A stretch of DNA of 16,883 nt from Deltaproteobacteria bacterium (GCA_027068235.1 JAMOUE010000043.1:1-16883); one strand, 5' to 3'; positions 1 through 7,716 are shown, numbered from the stretch's first letter. Notes: generated by a model not told the origin, from the letters alone. A program made the numbers and translations.

Positions 1-1
1 C

Positions 2-892
2 GAGTTTCCAACACTTCAAGGTATCATGGGGAAGGAGTATGCCTTGCTTTCAGGAGAAGACAAAGAGGTAGCCATAGCCATAGAAGAGCATTATCTGCCT
101 ATCCGTTCCGGAGGGGAACTGCCTTCTTCAATGGCCGGTATCATTCTTAGCATTGCTGATAAAATCGATACAATTACTGCAACGTTTGCACTCGGATTAA
201 AACCAAGCGGGAACCAAGATCCATATGCCCTAAGGAGGCAGGCACTTGGCATCATAAGTATCTTGATAAACAAAGAGATTGAACTTTCCCTATTAGACAC
301 TGTGGAAGAGGCCATATCTTATCTAACGGAGTTTGTCCCAAAGCTTCCTTCTTCACTGAAAGAAGATATTACAGAGTTTTTTAAGAAGCGCTTCAAAAAC
401 GAACTAATCTCCAGAGATATAGATTATGATGTGATTGATGCGGCCATGGCGGCCAATTTCGATTCAATCTTTGACTGCTACCAAAGAGCGCTTGCCTTAA
501 TGGCGGTAAGGAAACAACCCGAGTTTGAGCCTATAAGCATAGCCTTTAAAAGGGTTATGAACATATTGAAAGACTTCGGTGGCGGAAGTGTGCGTCCTGA
601 ACTCTTTGAGACAAATCATGAAAAAGCACTCTTTGATGCCTTCCTCCAGGTAAAAGATCAAATTGGACCACTTGTTTCCAATGACAACAACGAACCCACA
701 AGGGCAACACAATACCAGAAGGCATTAATGCTTCTTTTAACCTTGAAACCTCATATTGACGACTTCTTTGATAATGTGATGGTCATGGTTGAAGATGAAG
801 CTATCCGTAAAAACAGGCTTTCTCTTCTCTGGAGTATCTCCAGGCTATTTCTCAAAATAGGAGACCTATCACATATAGTCACAGAAGGTTGA
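2..892 (+). CDS. glyS: Glycine--tRNA ligase beta subunit, C-terminal part (5' truncated by window)
   Basis: The reading frame is open from base 2, so the window starts inside the gene; the ATG at 26 is internal. The protein is the C-terminal ~296 residues of the beta subunit of the alpha2beta2-type glycyl-tRNA synthetase, a subunit usually near 690 residues. The conserved stretch with IADKIDT followed by NQDPYALRRQALGI is characteristic of GlyS, and the helical C-terminal end matches the tRNA-binding (DALR-like) region. It charges tRNA-Gly in the cytoplasm together with GlyQ, expected just upstream. The stop TGA lies 9 bases before the GTG start of the methyltransferase gene, so the two are probably cotranscribed. 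Housekeeping gene with no visible link to sulfur metabolism. Confidence 0.95.
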   Translation, partial: EFPTLQGIMGKEYALLSGEDKEVAIAIEEHYLPIRSGGELPSSMAGIILSIADKIDTITATFALGLKPSGNQDPYALRRQALGIISILINKEIELSLLDTVEEAISYLTEFVPKLPSSLKEDITEFFKKRFKNELISRDIDYDVIDAAMAANFDSIFDCYQRALALMAVRKQPEFEPISIAFKRVMNILKDFGGGSVRPELFETNHEKALFDAFLQVKDQIGPLVSNDNNEPTRATQYQKALMLLLTLKPHIDDFFDNVMVMVEDEAIRKNRLSLLWSISRLFLKIGDLSHIVTEG

Positions 893-901
893 GAGATAAC
901 T

Positions 902-1591
902 GTGGAAAAAAGGCCTTTAGCGCTTCAAAATAGGATTCCTGAACCTGAAATAATGGACGACTTTGAACAGGTTCAAGCCTATGCCCAAGCAGACTTCCGA
1001 GTTCCCCACGAAATGTTTGTTGATCTTCTTGAAGAACGGCATGGTTCAGATTTGAAAGGACTTTTTCTCGATCTTGGGTGCGGCCCATGTGACGTCACTG
1101 CACGGTTTGCAAAGCGTTTTCCTGACACCACGATCCATGCTGTTGATGCCTCCAAGCCAATGTTACAAGAGGCAGAAAGGATTTTAGAGCAAAGGGGGCT
1201 TAGTCAACGAATCACCCTTTTTCACGCTAGACTCCCTTTTAAAGATACTCCTATCTTTAAAAATCATTACGATGGAGTAATTGTCAACAGCCTGCTACAT
1301 CATCTGCCAAGCCAGAAGCTGCTATGGGACACCATATCTCAGTGTGTACGAGAAGGTGGAATTATTTTTGTAATGGATCTTATAAGGCCTCACAATACGG
1401 CAGAAGCCAAAGCTATTGTAGAGAAATATAGCGGGTCAGAACCAGAGATCTTGAAAAGGGACTTCTATCACTCACTTCTTGCAGCGTATAGGATTCCAGA
1501 AATAAGGGAATATCTTAAGAAAACGCAATTAAATCATTTGACCATTGAAAAGGTCAGCGATAGGCATTTAATAGTATGGGGCAAAAAATAA
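902..1591 (+). CDS. Class I SAM-dependent methyltransferase, substrate unknown
   Basis: A 229-residue protein with a Rossmann-type methyltransferase core. Motif I is LDLGCGPCDVT at about residues 56-66 (SAM-binding glycine loop). An acidic strand-2 end follows at IHAVDAS (78-84), where the Asp would bind the SAM ribose, and then a VNSLLHHL segment typical of the UbiE/Methyltransf_11/25 group. The start is GTG at 902, with a purine-rich GAGAG stretch just upstream overlapping the end of glyS. The ~50 residues before the core may form a substrate lid. Nothing in the sequence names the substrate. It follows glyS by 9 bases and its stop codon touches the left arm of the terminator hairpin, so it is the last gene of that transcript. 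Family assignment is secure; function is unknown. Confidence 0.85.
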   Translation: MEKRPLALQNRIPEPEIMDDFEQVQAYAQADFRVPHEMFVDLLEERHGSDLKGLFLDLGCGPCDVTARFAKRFPDTTIHAVDASKPMLQEAERILEQRGLSQRITLFHARLPFKDTPIFKNHYDGVIVNSLLHHLPSQKLLWDTISQCVREGGIIFVMDLIRPHNTAEAKAIVEKYSGSEPEILKRDFYHSLLAAYRIPEIREYLKKTQLNHLTIEKVSDRHLIVWGKK

Positions 1592-1618
1592 AGGCGGGAA
1601 TCAGCTGACTCCCGCCTT
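1591..1618. terminator. Bidirectional intrinsic terminator between methyltransferase gene and dsrD
   Basis: Inverted repeat AAGGCGGGA (1591-1599) and TCCCGCCTT (1610-1618) forms a 9-bp GC-rich stem with a short self-complementary centre (TCAGCTGA). On the - strand the stem is followed by a T-rich run (complement of 1583-1590), so it is a strong terminator for dsrABD. On the + strand only a weak CT-rich tail follows. It sits exactly between two convergent genes. Confidence 0.85.
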
Positions 1619-1626
1619 CTTCGTCA

Positions 1627-1884
1627 CTACTCTTCTAGTTTGCCAAACTGATCTTCCTCGCTCTTACCAAAGCCAGGAACACCATACATGGTTGTACTTC
1701 CAGAGGAGAAAAATTCCAGCTTTCCTTCCTGTACAAGCTGGTTAGCTGCCTTTTTAATCTCCCTGGGCTTGGCATTAGGATCTGCCTTGTAGAGATCCTT
1801 GATATACATCTTTGATTTATGTTTTGCCTTCTTTGTGGCAAATTCCAAGATTTTCTGTTTCAGTTCTTCGAGATCAACGGCCAT
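1627..1884 (-). CDS. dsrD: DsrD, sulfite reductase-associated winged-helix protein
   Basis: An 85-residue basic/acidic protein, slightly longer than the usual ~78. It matches DsrD: an N-terminal helix (DLEELKQKILEFA), a KHKSKMYIKDL segment, a helix-turn-helix-like KPREIKKAANQLVQEGKLEFFSSGSTTMY wing and a GVPG tail, with an extra acidic end. DsrD has a winged-helix fold and has been reported to act as an allosteric activator of DsrAB rather than as a DNA-binding regulator. It is found mainly in reducing and disproportionating bacteria, so it points to the reductive direction here. The ATG has AAGGAGG at 1890-1896. It lies 12 bases after dsrB and is the last gene of the dsrABD operon. Confidence 0.95.
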   Translation of the reverse strand: MAVDLEELKQKILEFATKKAKHKSKMYIKDLYKADPNAKPREIKKAANQLVQEGKLEFFSSGSTTMYGVPGFGKSEEDQFGKLEE

Positions 1885-1896
1885 GATAGCCTCCTT

Positions 1897-3153
1897 TTAA
1901 AGATTATCGGTATGTACACTCCACTTAAACTGGGTAGTGGTGTGATAAGTATCGTAAGCAAGCCTGTAATCGTCTATGGACTTATCAGTAAATGGGATAT
2001 CACATTTCTCAAAGAAACGCTCCCAGCCAATTCTTTCTGCCCACTCGCCCAGACGCTCATACTTGTTGGCATCGCTTGCATAAGTCTCAAGGATCTTCCT
2101 GATGACCTTTACAGTGGATGGCCAACGAGGTGGCTCATTGGGGATGTAAGGAATAACCAACTTGGAGAACTTAGGAGCACTTACCCTGTTGGAAATCTTT
2201 CCACCAACCAGGATGGCAATTCCGTCACCGTCCATGTCAGCAAGAGGCATAGCAGGACACATGGTGTAGCAGTTACCGCAGAACATACACCTCTTCTCAT
2301 TAACGCGGACTGTCTTGATCTTCTTGCCATCGATCTCTACGGTTGCAGGCTTGATTGCTCCAAGAGGACAAGCTGCAACAGCAAGAGGAATCTCACAAAC
2401 ACCTGTAATACGATCATCCTCGACAAATGGTGGCTTTCTGTGAACACCAAGAATAGCGATGTCTGAACAGTGAACAGCACCACACATGTTCAGGCAGCAT
2501 GCCAGAGCAATACGTACCTGAGCAGGAAGCTTGTGACTTCCAAAGTACTCAAAAAGATCGTCCATAACTGCCTTAACAACACCAGAGGCGTCGGTGGCAG
2601 GAGTATGGCAGTGTACCCAACCCTGGGTGTGAACGATGTTGGTAACACTTGCACCAGTACCACCTACAGGGAACTTGTAGGAACCGCCAGGGAACTTCCT
2701 TCCCTTTAAGTCATCCAATAGTGCCCTGAGCTGATCCTCGGTTTCAACATGGAACTCAATGTTATTACGGGTGGTCCAGCGCATGTAACCATCGCAGTAC
2801 TTATCTGCTATATCACATATCTCTCTAATGGTATCAGTAGTAATAAGGCGAGGAGAACCACAACGTACTACATAAACTACGTCGCCAGTTTCGCTGGTGT
2901 ACTTTATTATACCAGGCTCCATAATCTCATGGCTCTTCCACTTTCCGTAATTCTTTTTAATAACTTCAGGAAAGAACTGTTCAAAGTATGGAGGTCCAAT
3001 ATCTGTAATCCTGTTAGCCATGGGCTTTTTAGGATCATAGAGTTCCTCGCCCAGCTTTGGATCATAAGGTTTGCTAACAACCTCGCTTATATCGAAACTA
3101 GGAAGATCTCCCCAGTCTTCTTGCAATTTTTCGCGGATTTCTTTCAGGTCCAT
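1897..3153 (-). CDS. dsrB: Dissimilatory sulfite reductase beta subunit
   Basis: A 418-residue catalytic subunit. DsrAB reduces sulfite to a DsrC-bound trisulfide or sulfide in the cytoplasm. Siroheme-[4Fe-4S] ligands are visible as C182 (in HTQGWVHCHTP) and C219, C220, C224 (in ACCLNMCGAVHC). The inserted ferredoxin domain has C262, C289, C292 and C295 (ACPLGA, then CMFCGNCYTMCP). The conserved PKKPMANRITDIGP start of the fold begins only near residue 41. The N-terminus is therefore about 28 residues longer than the ~381-residue DsrB of Desulfovibrio as I recall it. The ATG at 3153 has a perfect AGGAGGT (3162-3168) 8 bases upstream, which supports the long start. It lies 31 bases after dsrA. 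Confidence 0.97.
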   Translation of the reverse strand: MDLKEIREKLQEDWGDLPSFDISEVVSKPYDPKLGEELYDPKKPMANRITDIGPPYFEQFFPEVIKKNYGKWKSHEIMEPGIIKYTSETGDVVYVVRCGSPRLITTDTIREICDIADKYCDGYMRWTTRNNIEFHVETEDQLRALLDDLKGRKFPGGSYKFPVGGTGASVTNIVHTQGWVHCHTPATDASGVVKAVMDDLFEYFGSHKLPAQVRIALACCLNMCGAVHCSDIAILGVHRKPPFVEDDRITGVCEIPLAVAACPLGAIKPATVEIDGKKIKTVRVNEKRCMFCGNCYTMCPAMPLADMDGDGIAILVGGKISNRVSAPKFSKLVIPYIPNEPPRWPSTVKVIRKILETYASDANKYERLGEWAERIGWERFFEKCDIPFTDKSIDDYRLAYDTYHTTTQFKWSVHTDNL

Positions 3154-3184
3154 TTATAATTACCTCCTGTTGTGTATGTTTTAA

Positions 3185-4471
3185 TTAAGCAGCATGACGT
3201 GCGCGGAAAGCCTTGATGTCGCGCTTCCAACCACCCTCAACTTCATCTTCGCTCCAGAAGACATAGGGGTTGGACCTTGGCTCTTTGACCATCTGTGGAA
3301 TTGGCTTAAGCTCTGCCCTGCGAATAAATTCCTGGAGACTCTGGCGCTGTATAAGTTCACCAAAACGCTCTCTGTTCTTTCCTTCTTCCATCCACCAATC
3401 CCAAATCTTATCAACGAATTCCTTGAATTCATCAAATGGTGGCTCCATCCTTATAAATGGTATAGCCAAGGTGGACATCTGAGCACCCTCAAGGATCGGA
3501 GCCTTGGCACCAACGAGGATGGTTGCTCCTGTATCTGTACCAGGACGAAGTGCCTCTGGCATTACATTGATACAATGCATACACCTGGTACATTCTCTGT
3601 TATCTATCTTGAGTTCATCACCCTCCATCCACATACATTTGGTTGGACACAGATCGATAACTTCCTTCTGAATGTCAAATGCGCCCCAATCCCTATCGCT
3701 ATGGGCACCTGCGTTTGGCTTCAGCTCTCCGCCGATGTAAGCCTTGACTGCTTCTTGATCAATTCTTATATCGTCTTTCCATGTTCCAATGATGGAGCAG
3801 CATGAACGTGCGATAGCTGCAACGCAGTCGTTAGGGCATCCAGATACCTTAAACTTAAATTTGTAAGGAAATGCTGGCCTGTGAAGCTCGTCCTGATAGG
3901 TCTGGGTAAGGTCGTAGCAGATGGCCTGGGTATCAAGACAAGACCATTCGCATCTTGCCCTACCAACACAACATGAAGGTGTACGTAGGTTTGATCCAGA
4001 ACCTCCAAGATCAACACTCATCTGGTGAGTAAGATCATAAAAAACTGGCTCAAGCTGATCTGTTGTGGTTCCAAGAAGAACCATGTCACCAGTTGAACCA
4101 TGAAGGTTTGTCATACCGCTTCCCCTGTGATCCCACATATCACAAAGTTTGCGTAGAAATGCACTGTTGTAAAACTTACTTGCAGGCTGGTTCACACGAA
4201 TTGTGTGAAAGTGAGCAACTGCTGGAAACTGCTCAGGTGCGTCTGAATAACGTCCAATTACTCCACCGCCATAACCAAAAACTCCCACGATTCCACCGTG
4301 TTTCCAGTGGGTCTCCTTGTGGACGTAAGAAAGCTCAAGTTGGCCAAGAAGGTCCAAGCAAGCCTGCTTGCCCTGTAAGCCCTTTTGTTCAATGTCGTCA
4401 ACAAAACTTGGCCATGGCCCGCTTTTGAGCTCATCGCACATCGGAGTGTCATGCTTTTTGACATCAGCCAT
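3185..4471 (-). CDS. dsrA: Dissimilatory sulfite reductase alpha subunit
   Basis: A 428-residue subunit of the sulfite reductase, first gene of dsrABD. Siroheme-cluster cysteines appear as C168 and C174 (CCVGRARC, CX5C) and C212 and C216 (SGCPNDC, CX3C). The ferredoxin domain has C275 (LCPTKC) and C294, C297 and C300 (CTRCMHC). These spacings match the known DsrA ligand set. Length is normal for the family (~437 in Desulfovibrio). The ATG start has AAGGAGG at 4481-4487, 9 bases upstream. A sigma70-like promoter lies ~120 bases further up. The protein works as an alpha2beta2 complex with DsrB and interacts with DsrC and DsrD. All key ligands are intact, so the enzyme should be active. Confidence 0.97.
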   Translation of the reverse strand: MADVKKHDTPMCDELKSGPWPSFVDDIEQKGLQGKQACLDLLGQLELSYVHKETHWKHGGIVGVFGYGGGVIGRYSDAPEQFPAVAHFHTIRVNQPASKFYNSAFLRKLCDMWDHRGSGMTNLHGSTGDMVLLGTTTDQLEPVFYDLTHQMSVDLGGSGSNLRTPSCCVGRARCEWSCLDTQAICYDLTQTYQDELHRPAFPYKFKFKVSGCPNDCVAAIARSCCSIIGTWKDDIRIDQEAVKAYIGGELKPNAGAHSDRDWGAFDIQKEVIDLCPTKCMWMEGDELKIDNRECTRCMHCINVMPEALRPGTDTGATILVGAKAPILEGAQMSTLAIPFIRMEPPFDEFKEFVDKIWDWWMEEGKNRERFGELIQRQSLQEFIRRAELKPIPQMVKEPRSNPYVFWSEDEVEGGWKRDIKAFRARHAA

Positions 4472-4561
4472 TTAAATCTCCCTCCTTAGGTATTTTTTCA
4501 AAACTGCGTTGTATGCCTTCTGACTGAATGAAGCCTAATTCAAATAAAGTAATAAAGTTTC

Positions 4562-4573
4562 ATTCGGCCGAAT
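4562..4573. promoter_or_regulatory. Perfect 12-bp palindrome downstream of the dsrA promoter
   Basis: ATTCGGCCGAAT is fully self-complementary and lies about +13 to +24 from the predicted start point. A related dyad TGAAT-N8-ATTCA follows at 4525-4542. Similar words occur in the dsrM-operon promoter. Operator candidate. Confidence 0.35.
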
Positions 4574-4592
4574 CTTCCACTGCGTGAAAACT

Positions 4593-4622
4593 TTTATAAT
4601 ATTGTTCTACATTCCTTGTCAA
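4593..4622 (-). promoter_or_regulatory. Predicted sigma70-type promoter of dsrABD
   Basis: On the - strand, a perfect TTGACA (4617-4622) is followed after 18 bases by TATAAA (4593-4598), a five-of-six match to the -10 box. Transcription would start near 4586, leaving a ~115-base leader before dsrA. Confidence 0.6.
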
Positions 4623-4650
4623 CCCCCAAATGGCGTAAAAACAGGGGGTT
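4621..4650. promoter_or_regulatory. Inverted repeat overlapping the dsrA -35 box
   Basis: AACCCCC (4621-4627) and GGGGGTT (4644-4650) form a perfect 7-bp dyad with 16 bases between. The promoter-proximal arm shares two bases with the -35 TTGACA. A protein bound here would touch or block RNA polymerase, so it looks like an operator. It has no T-tract and is far from the upstream stop codon, so it is a poor terminator. Confidence 0.4.
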
Positions 4651-4778
4651 AGCGATTTAAAAAATTTCGCATCCCATTTTTTAAATTTAATTATTTCAAT
4701 GTGTTACATGCACGACCATTCGAAATCAATAAACGGGCTACAAATGAATTCAGATTCACTTTTCCATTTTGCTATCTA

Positions 4779-4799
4779 TTAAACCATTTTATGGTTTAA
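4779..4799. repeat. Hairpin overlapping the stop of the YkgJ-type gene
   Basis: Perfect 9-bp inverted repeat TTAAACCAT/ATGGTTTAA with a 3-base loop. The stop codon (4796-4798) lies inside it. It is AT-rich with no T-run after it on either strand, so it may stabilise the 3' end or be a weak terminator. Confidence 0.4.
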
Positions 4800-5407
4800 A
4801 AAAGCAACTTAAGCTCCTTTATAGGGCGTCCAAAGAAAAAATCCATTTCTAACCTGTTTAACGAAAGCTCCTGCGAGATACTCTGCCTAAACTGCTCTTC
4901 CTTTTGAACAATCTCCTCCAACTCTGTCTTGCCGTATGCCTCTTTTTTTTGTTGCAAGAGAAACGGAGTAATCTTACACATATCAAAGATAGACGAATGT
5001 TTCTCTACTATCTTATAGAGAATGGTACCTTCAGGTATCAGATCCTTCCTCGAAAGGAGATCTTTCATATAAACATTTTCAAGGTCTGAAGTATCCCAGC
5101 ACTTTAGCAGTCGGCATTCAAGAGGCCGCTTATGGTAGATAAGACAACTGTTAACAGCAGAGTCGAAAAATTTACATTCTCCTATTTTATCCTTTCCCCT
5201 AATCTTAATTAGCTCTTTTTCAAGCATGATAACCTGGTTGGAAAGGGGATCAAAAACTGGCTCACCACGCCTTATGGTAATAAGATCAACTGGCATTAAG
5301 CTACCAGAAACCACCAAACCCCTATCTTTTGTGTGCAGTGCTGGCCCTCCCTTTACACAACACTTCCCACACCTCTTGCATTCTTTTTGTGTTACATTAT
5401 GGTGCAT
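4796..5407 (-). CDS. YkgJ-family cysteine-cluster protein (putative Fe-S or zinc protein)
   Basis: A 203-residue protein with the YkgJ/CxxCxxCC signature at the N-terminus (C10, C13, C16, C17 in CKRCGKCC). The second half of the signature is GECKFFD..SCLIYHKRPLECRLLKCW. The eight or so cysteines are thought to bind an Fe-S cluster or zinc; no reaction is established for the family. The C-terminal ~90 residues are charged and helical. The start is fixed from above by an in-frame stop at 5411-5413, although no Shine-Dalgarno is visible. It is divergent from a second YkgJ-type gene only 32 bases away and lies upstream of dsrA on the same strand, so read-through into dsrABD is possible. The setting suggests a role in cofactor or redox-protein handling, which is inference. 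Confidence 0.8.
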   Translation of the reverse strand: MHHNVTQKECKRCGKCCVKGGPALHTKDRGLVVSGSLMPVDLITIRRGEPVFDPLSNQVIMLEKELIKIRGKDKIGECKFFDSAVNSCLIYHKRPLECRLLKCWDTSDLENVYMKDLLSRKDLIPEGTILYKIVEKHSSIFDMCKITPFLLQQKKEAYGKTELEEIVQKEEQFRQSISQELSLNRLEMDFFFGRPIKELKLLF

Positions 5408-5439
5408 TTGTTAACCAAAATTAAACTAGTCATAAGCTA
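5408..5439. promoter_or_regulatory. 32-base divergent intergenic region between two YkgJ-type genes
   Basis: Very short AT-rich gap between two start codons facing away from each other. It contains the dyad TTAA-N6-TTAA (5411-5424) and no Shine-Dalgarno for either gene. There is too little space for two full promoters, so promoter elements must lie inside the coding starts or one gene is read from elsewhere. Confidence 0.4.
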
Positions 5440-5985
5440 ATGGAAAAAGACATAAAATCACTTTTCAAACAGATAGACAATGCTGTCAAAACAGTAGCCA
5501 AAAAATATCCCAAAGAGTTCAAATGCAAAAAAGGATGTTCAGATTGTTGTAATGCCGCCTTTGACGTCTCTTTGGCTGAGGCCATCTTGCTTAAGAAACA
5601 CTTTTCCAGGCTTGGAAGAAAGACTAGAAGAAATGTGCTTAGAAAGGCTGAAGAGGCACAAAAAATATGGGAAAACAACATGGTTACTGGTGGTATTGAA
5701 AACATCTCAAAAATTCGCATACCCTGCCCCCTTTTGAGCAAGGATGAAGAGTGTCTTCTTTATGAGGTAAGACCAGTAAACTGCAGAACATACGGTGTAC
5801 CTACTGAGATAAACGGGCGTGGCCATGTATGTGCGATTTCCGGCTTTGTAGCTGGCAAGTCTTACCCCACAATAAGGCTCAATATAATCCAACAAGAACT
5901 CCTAAGAATCAGTAGAGACATCAATCCTGCAATAGCCGAAAAAAGGTGGCCTATCTCTGCCATATTGCTTGGAAAGATTGGCTAA
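5440..5985 (+). CDS. YkgJ-family cysteine-cluster protein
   Basis: A 181-residue protein carrying the YkgJ cysteine pattern: C29-x3-C33-x2-C36-C37 (CKKGCSDCC), then CPLLSKDEECLLYEVRPVNCRTYG, and a further Cys in the GHVCAISG segment. This second block (C..l....C.lY..RP..CR.y) is the most typical part of the family. It probably binds a metal cluster; the biochemical role is unknown. The ATG is the first possible start after an in-frame stop at 5422-5424. It is only distantly like its divergent neighbour, so the pair is not a fresh duplication. Its stop lies one base from the stop of the convergent HEAT/TPR gene, with no terminator between them. It is the only sizeable + strand gene between the two dsr operons. 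Confidence 0.8.
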   Translation: MEKDIKSLFKQIDNAVKTVAKKYPKEFKCKKGCSDCCNAAFDVSLAEAILLKKHFSRLGRKTRRNVLRKAEEAQKIWENNMVTGGIENISKIRIPCPLLSKDEECLLYEVRPVNCRTYGVPTEINGRGHVCAISGFVAGKSYPTIRLNIIQQELLRISRDINPAIAEKRWPISAILLGKIG

Positions 5986-5986
5986 T

Positions 5987-7708
5987 CTATGCACTCGTTT
6001 TAAGCTGCTCTTCTAATAGGGCAATACCCTCTTTTAAGAGGTCTGCCTTTTCTCTGGCTCCCATTCCCCTGAAAAGTTTCTCAGCAAGCCTGTAGGCATC
6101 CAATGCCTCTTCCAGCTTGCCTTGCCGTTCATACACATCGGCAATGCCTGACAAAAACAACGCCGAACGTTTAACATCACTCAGATTCTCCACCAGTTCA
6201 AGTGCCCTGAAATAATAGGGCAGTGTCTTGTCATATTCTTCAAGATGACGGTAAATATCAATGACCTTCTCCAACATAATGACAGTACTGATGGGATCAT
6301 TTTTCTTTTCGCATATGGCAAGTGTCCGCTGATATGGTGAAAGAGCTGCCTTCATATTTCCGCGCATGACATGTAAATCACCGATTTTTTCACAAATATT
6401 TGCTACCTCTACATGATAGCCGGCGTTGTCAAAGACAGTTAATACCTCTTCAAATTTTGCCAGCGCATCCAGAGACTGCCCTCGATTTTTCAATATCTCT
6501 GCCTCTTGATAGCCATGCCTAGCCTCCAAGATTTCTGGCGGTTCTTGAGATGCAGCTTTTGGTCCTGGCACTTCTTGGTCTTTAGACTTAACATCTGTTG
6601 CTTTTTTGTTCATACGATCAATTGCCTCCATTGCAACTTTGCCAACTGTAGTTAATATCAGTTTGTTGCCGTCAAAAATATAAAATTCTGCATCATCATC
6701 ACAAAGCTTTTTTAAAGCCCCTTCTGCCTCAGAAGCTCTAATCTTACCAAGGGCCCAGGCAGCATGACCTCGAATTGCAGGGTCATCAGAATCGAGCAGA
6801 TCGAACATAATGAAAAAAGAGTGGGTGCGTACTAACTTTGGATGAAGTTCCCCTATTCTACCAATAGCCCACAAAATAGCCGGACGAGATGGAATATCAT
6901 TTACAAGGCCTAAAATATGTCTGATAAATGATCCATACAAGCTGGGCTGATTACGTATTATCTCACCAACGGTCTCGATAGCGCCCCAGTTGGCTGCTGC
7001 CGAATCATTGGCCGAATACAACAACCGTCTCAAAAGATCTCCAACATTAGAAGGATCTTGATTGCTTATGGCGGCAGCTACACGACCCAAGACCATAACA
7101 GCTTGCCACCTTGACTCTAGATCAGCAGCGTAAAGAAGACGTTGGATTTTTCTAAGAACCAACTTGTCATCAAGCGCCATTTCAGCAAGCTTATTTATAT
7201 CTTTTTTCTCAACAAGACGCGCAACTTCCCTTTTGGAATATCTTTTACCGCGTCTTTTCACCTGGCGCGCTCCAATAGTTGAGGATGATTCTACCACCGA
7301 ACCAGTATCAAATTTGGCCTTAACAGAGCCATGCTTAAGATCTTGCAAGTCACTTTTTAGGCGAATAAAACTCAACGCGCCTCTAATCTTTTTCCCTTCG
7401 GCATCATAACCTTTGGGATAAAGGGCGTGACGGTTAAAATCGTAGCCTTCTAGCAGGGCATCCATATAATCTTCATCGGGCATGAGGCTCCAGGCGAGAT
7501 CCCAATCATCATCGCACGCAAAACCCAATGCCTCCACCATGGCTGCACCAAGATTATGGCCGGTTACATCATGCGCAAATACTGCTCCACATTCACATAC
7601 ACCAAATTCAAAATCTCCCAGCCTCTTTGGTTCTATTTGCCTAGGCCTGGGAATCTTTTGCGAACAAAAAGGACAGAGTGGTTCTATTACACCTTTACTA
7701 ATAGACAT
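5987..7708 (-). CDS. Zinc-ribbon / HEAT-repeat / TPR scaffold protein
   Basis: A 573-residue cytoplasmic protein in three parts. Residues 12-40 hold a CxxC (C12, C15) and a CxC (C38, C40) that look like a small zinc ribbon. Residues ~160-365 are HEAT-like helical pairs (for example AAILWAIGRIGELHP-type repeats and IRGHAAWALGKI). A Lys/Glu/Pro-rich linker follows, and residues ~395-570 are tetratricopeptide repeats of the KIGDLHVMRGNMKAALSPYQ kind. No catalytic motif is seen, so a protein-protein scaffold is likely. It starts 8 bases after the stop of the TPR gene, so the two form an operon. Its position between dsrABD and dsrMKJOP suggests, but does not prove, a part in assembling or regulating Dsr complexes. 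Confidence 0.75.
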   Translation of the reverse strand: MSISKGVIEPLCPFCSQKIPRPRQIEPKRLGDFEFGVCECGAVFAHDVTGHNLGAAMVEALGFACDDDWDLAWSLMPDEDYMDALLEGYDFNRHALYPKGYDAEGKKIRGALSFIRLKSDLQDLKHGSVKAKFDTGSVVESSSTIGARQVKRRGKRYSKREVARLVEKKDINKLAEMALDDKLVLRKIQRLLYAADLESRWQAVMVLGRVAAAISNQDPSNVGDLLRRLLYSANDSAAANWGAIETVGEIIRNQPSLYGSFIRHILGLVNDIPSRPAILWAIGRIGELHPKLVRTHSFFIMFDLLDSDDPAIRGHAAWALGKIRASEAEGALKKLCDDDAEFYIFDGNKLILTTVGKVAMEAIDRMNKKATDVKSKDQEVPGPKAASQEPPEILEARHGYQEAEILKNRGQSLDALAKFEEVLTVFDNAGYHVEVANICEKIGDLHVMRGNMKAALSPYQRTLAICEKKNDPISTVIMLEKVIDIYRHLEEYDKTLPYYFRALELVENLSDVKRSALFLSGIADVYERQGKLEEALDAYRLAEKLFRGMGAREKADLLKEGIALLEEQLKTSA

Positions 7709-7716
7709 AGACGAAC

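Larger units (their letters stand above)
4472..4795 (-). promoter_or_regulatory. dsrABD upstream/leader region (324 bases without a gene)
   Basis: AT-rich region between dsrA and the YkgJ-type gene upstream on the same strand. Reading towards dsrA it holds, in order: a hairpin at the upstream gene's stop (4779-4799); A/T tracts around 4655-4693 that could act as an UP-like or bent element; the dyad AACCCCC/GGGGGTT (4621-4650); a TTGACA-18-TATAAA promoter (4593-4622); a perfect 12-bp palindrome ATTCGGCCGAAT (4562-4573); and a dyad TGAAT-N8-ATTCA (4525-4542). I see no ORF, tRNA or riboswitch that I recognise. Confidence 0.6.

Noticed and set aside
1819..2466. Long + strand open frame opposite dsrB
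   Set aside because: Antisense shadow of dsrB. The translation has no recognisable domain and dsrB is unmistakable.
3194..3805. Long + strand open frame opposite dsrA
   Set aside because: Shadow of dsrA, with no ribosome site and no family resemblance.
4621..4650. AACCCCC/GGGGGTT dyad as a terminator for the YkgJ gene
   Set aside because: It has a large 16-base loop, no T-run, and lies ~145 bases past the stop codon.
5408..5426. Rex-like site (TTGTTAA start) between the YkgJ genes
   Set aside because: The spacer is 6 instead of 4 and the right half does not match TTAACAA, so the similarity is partial.
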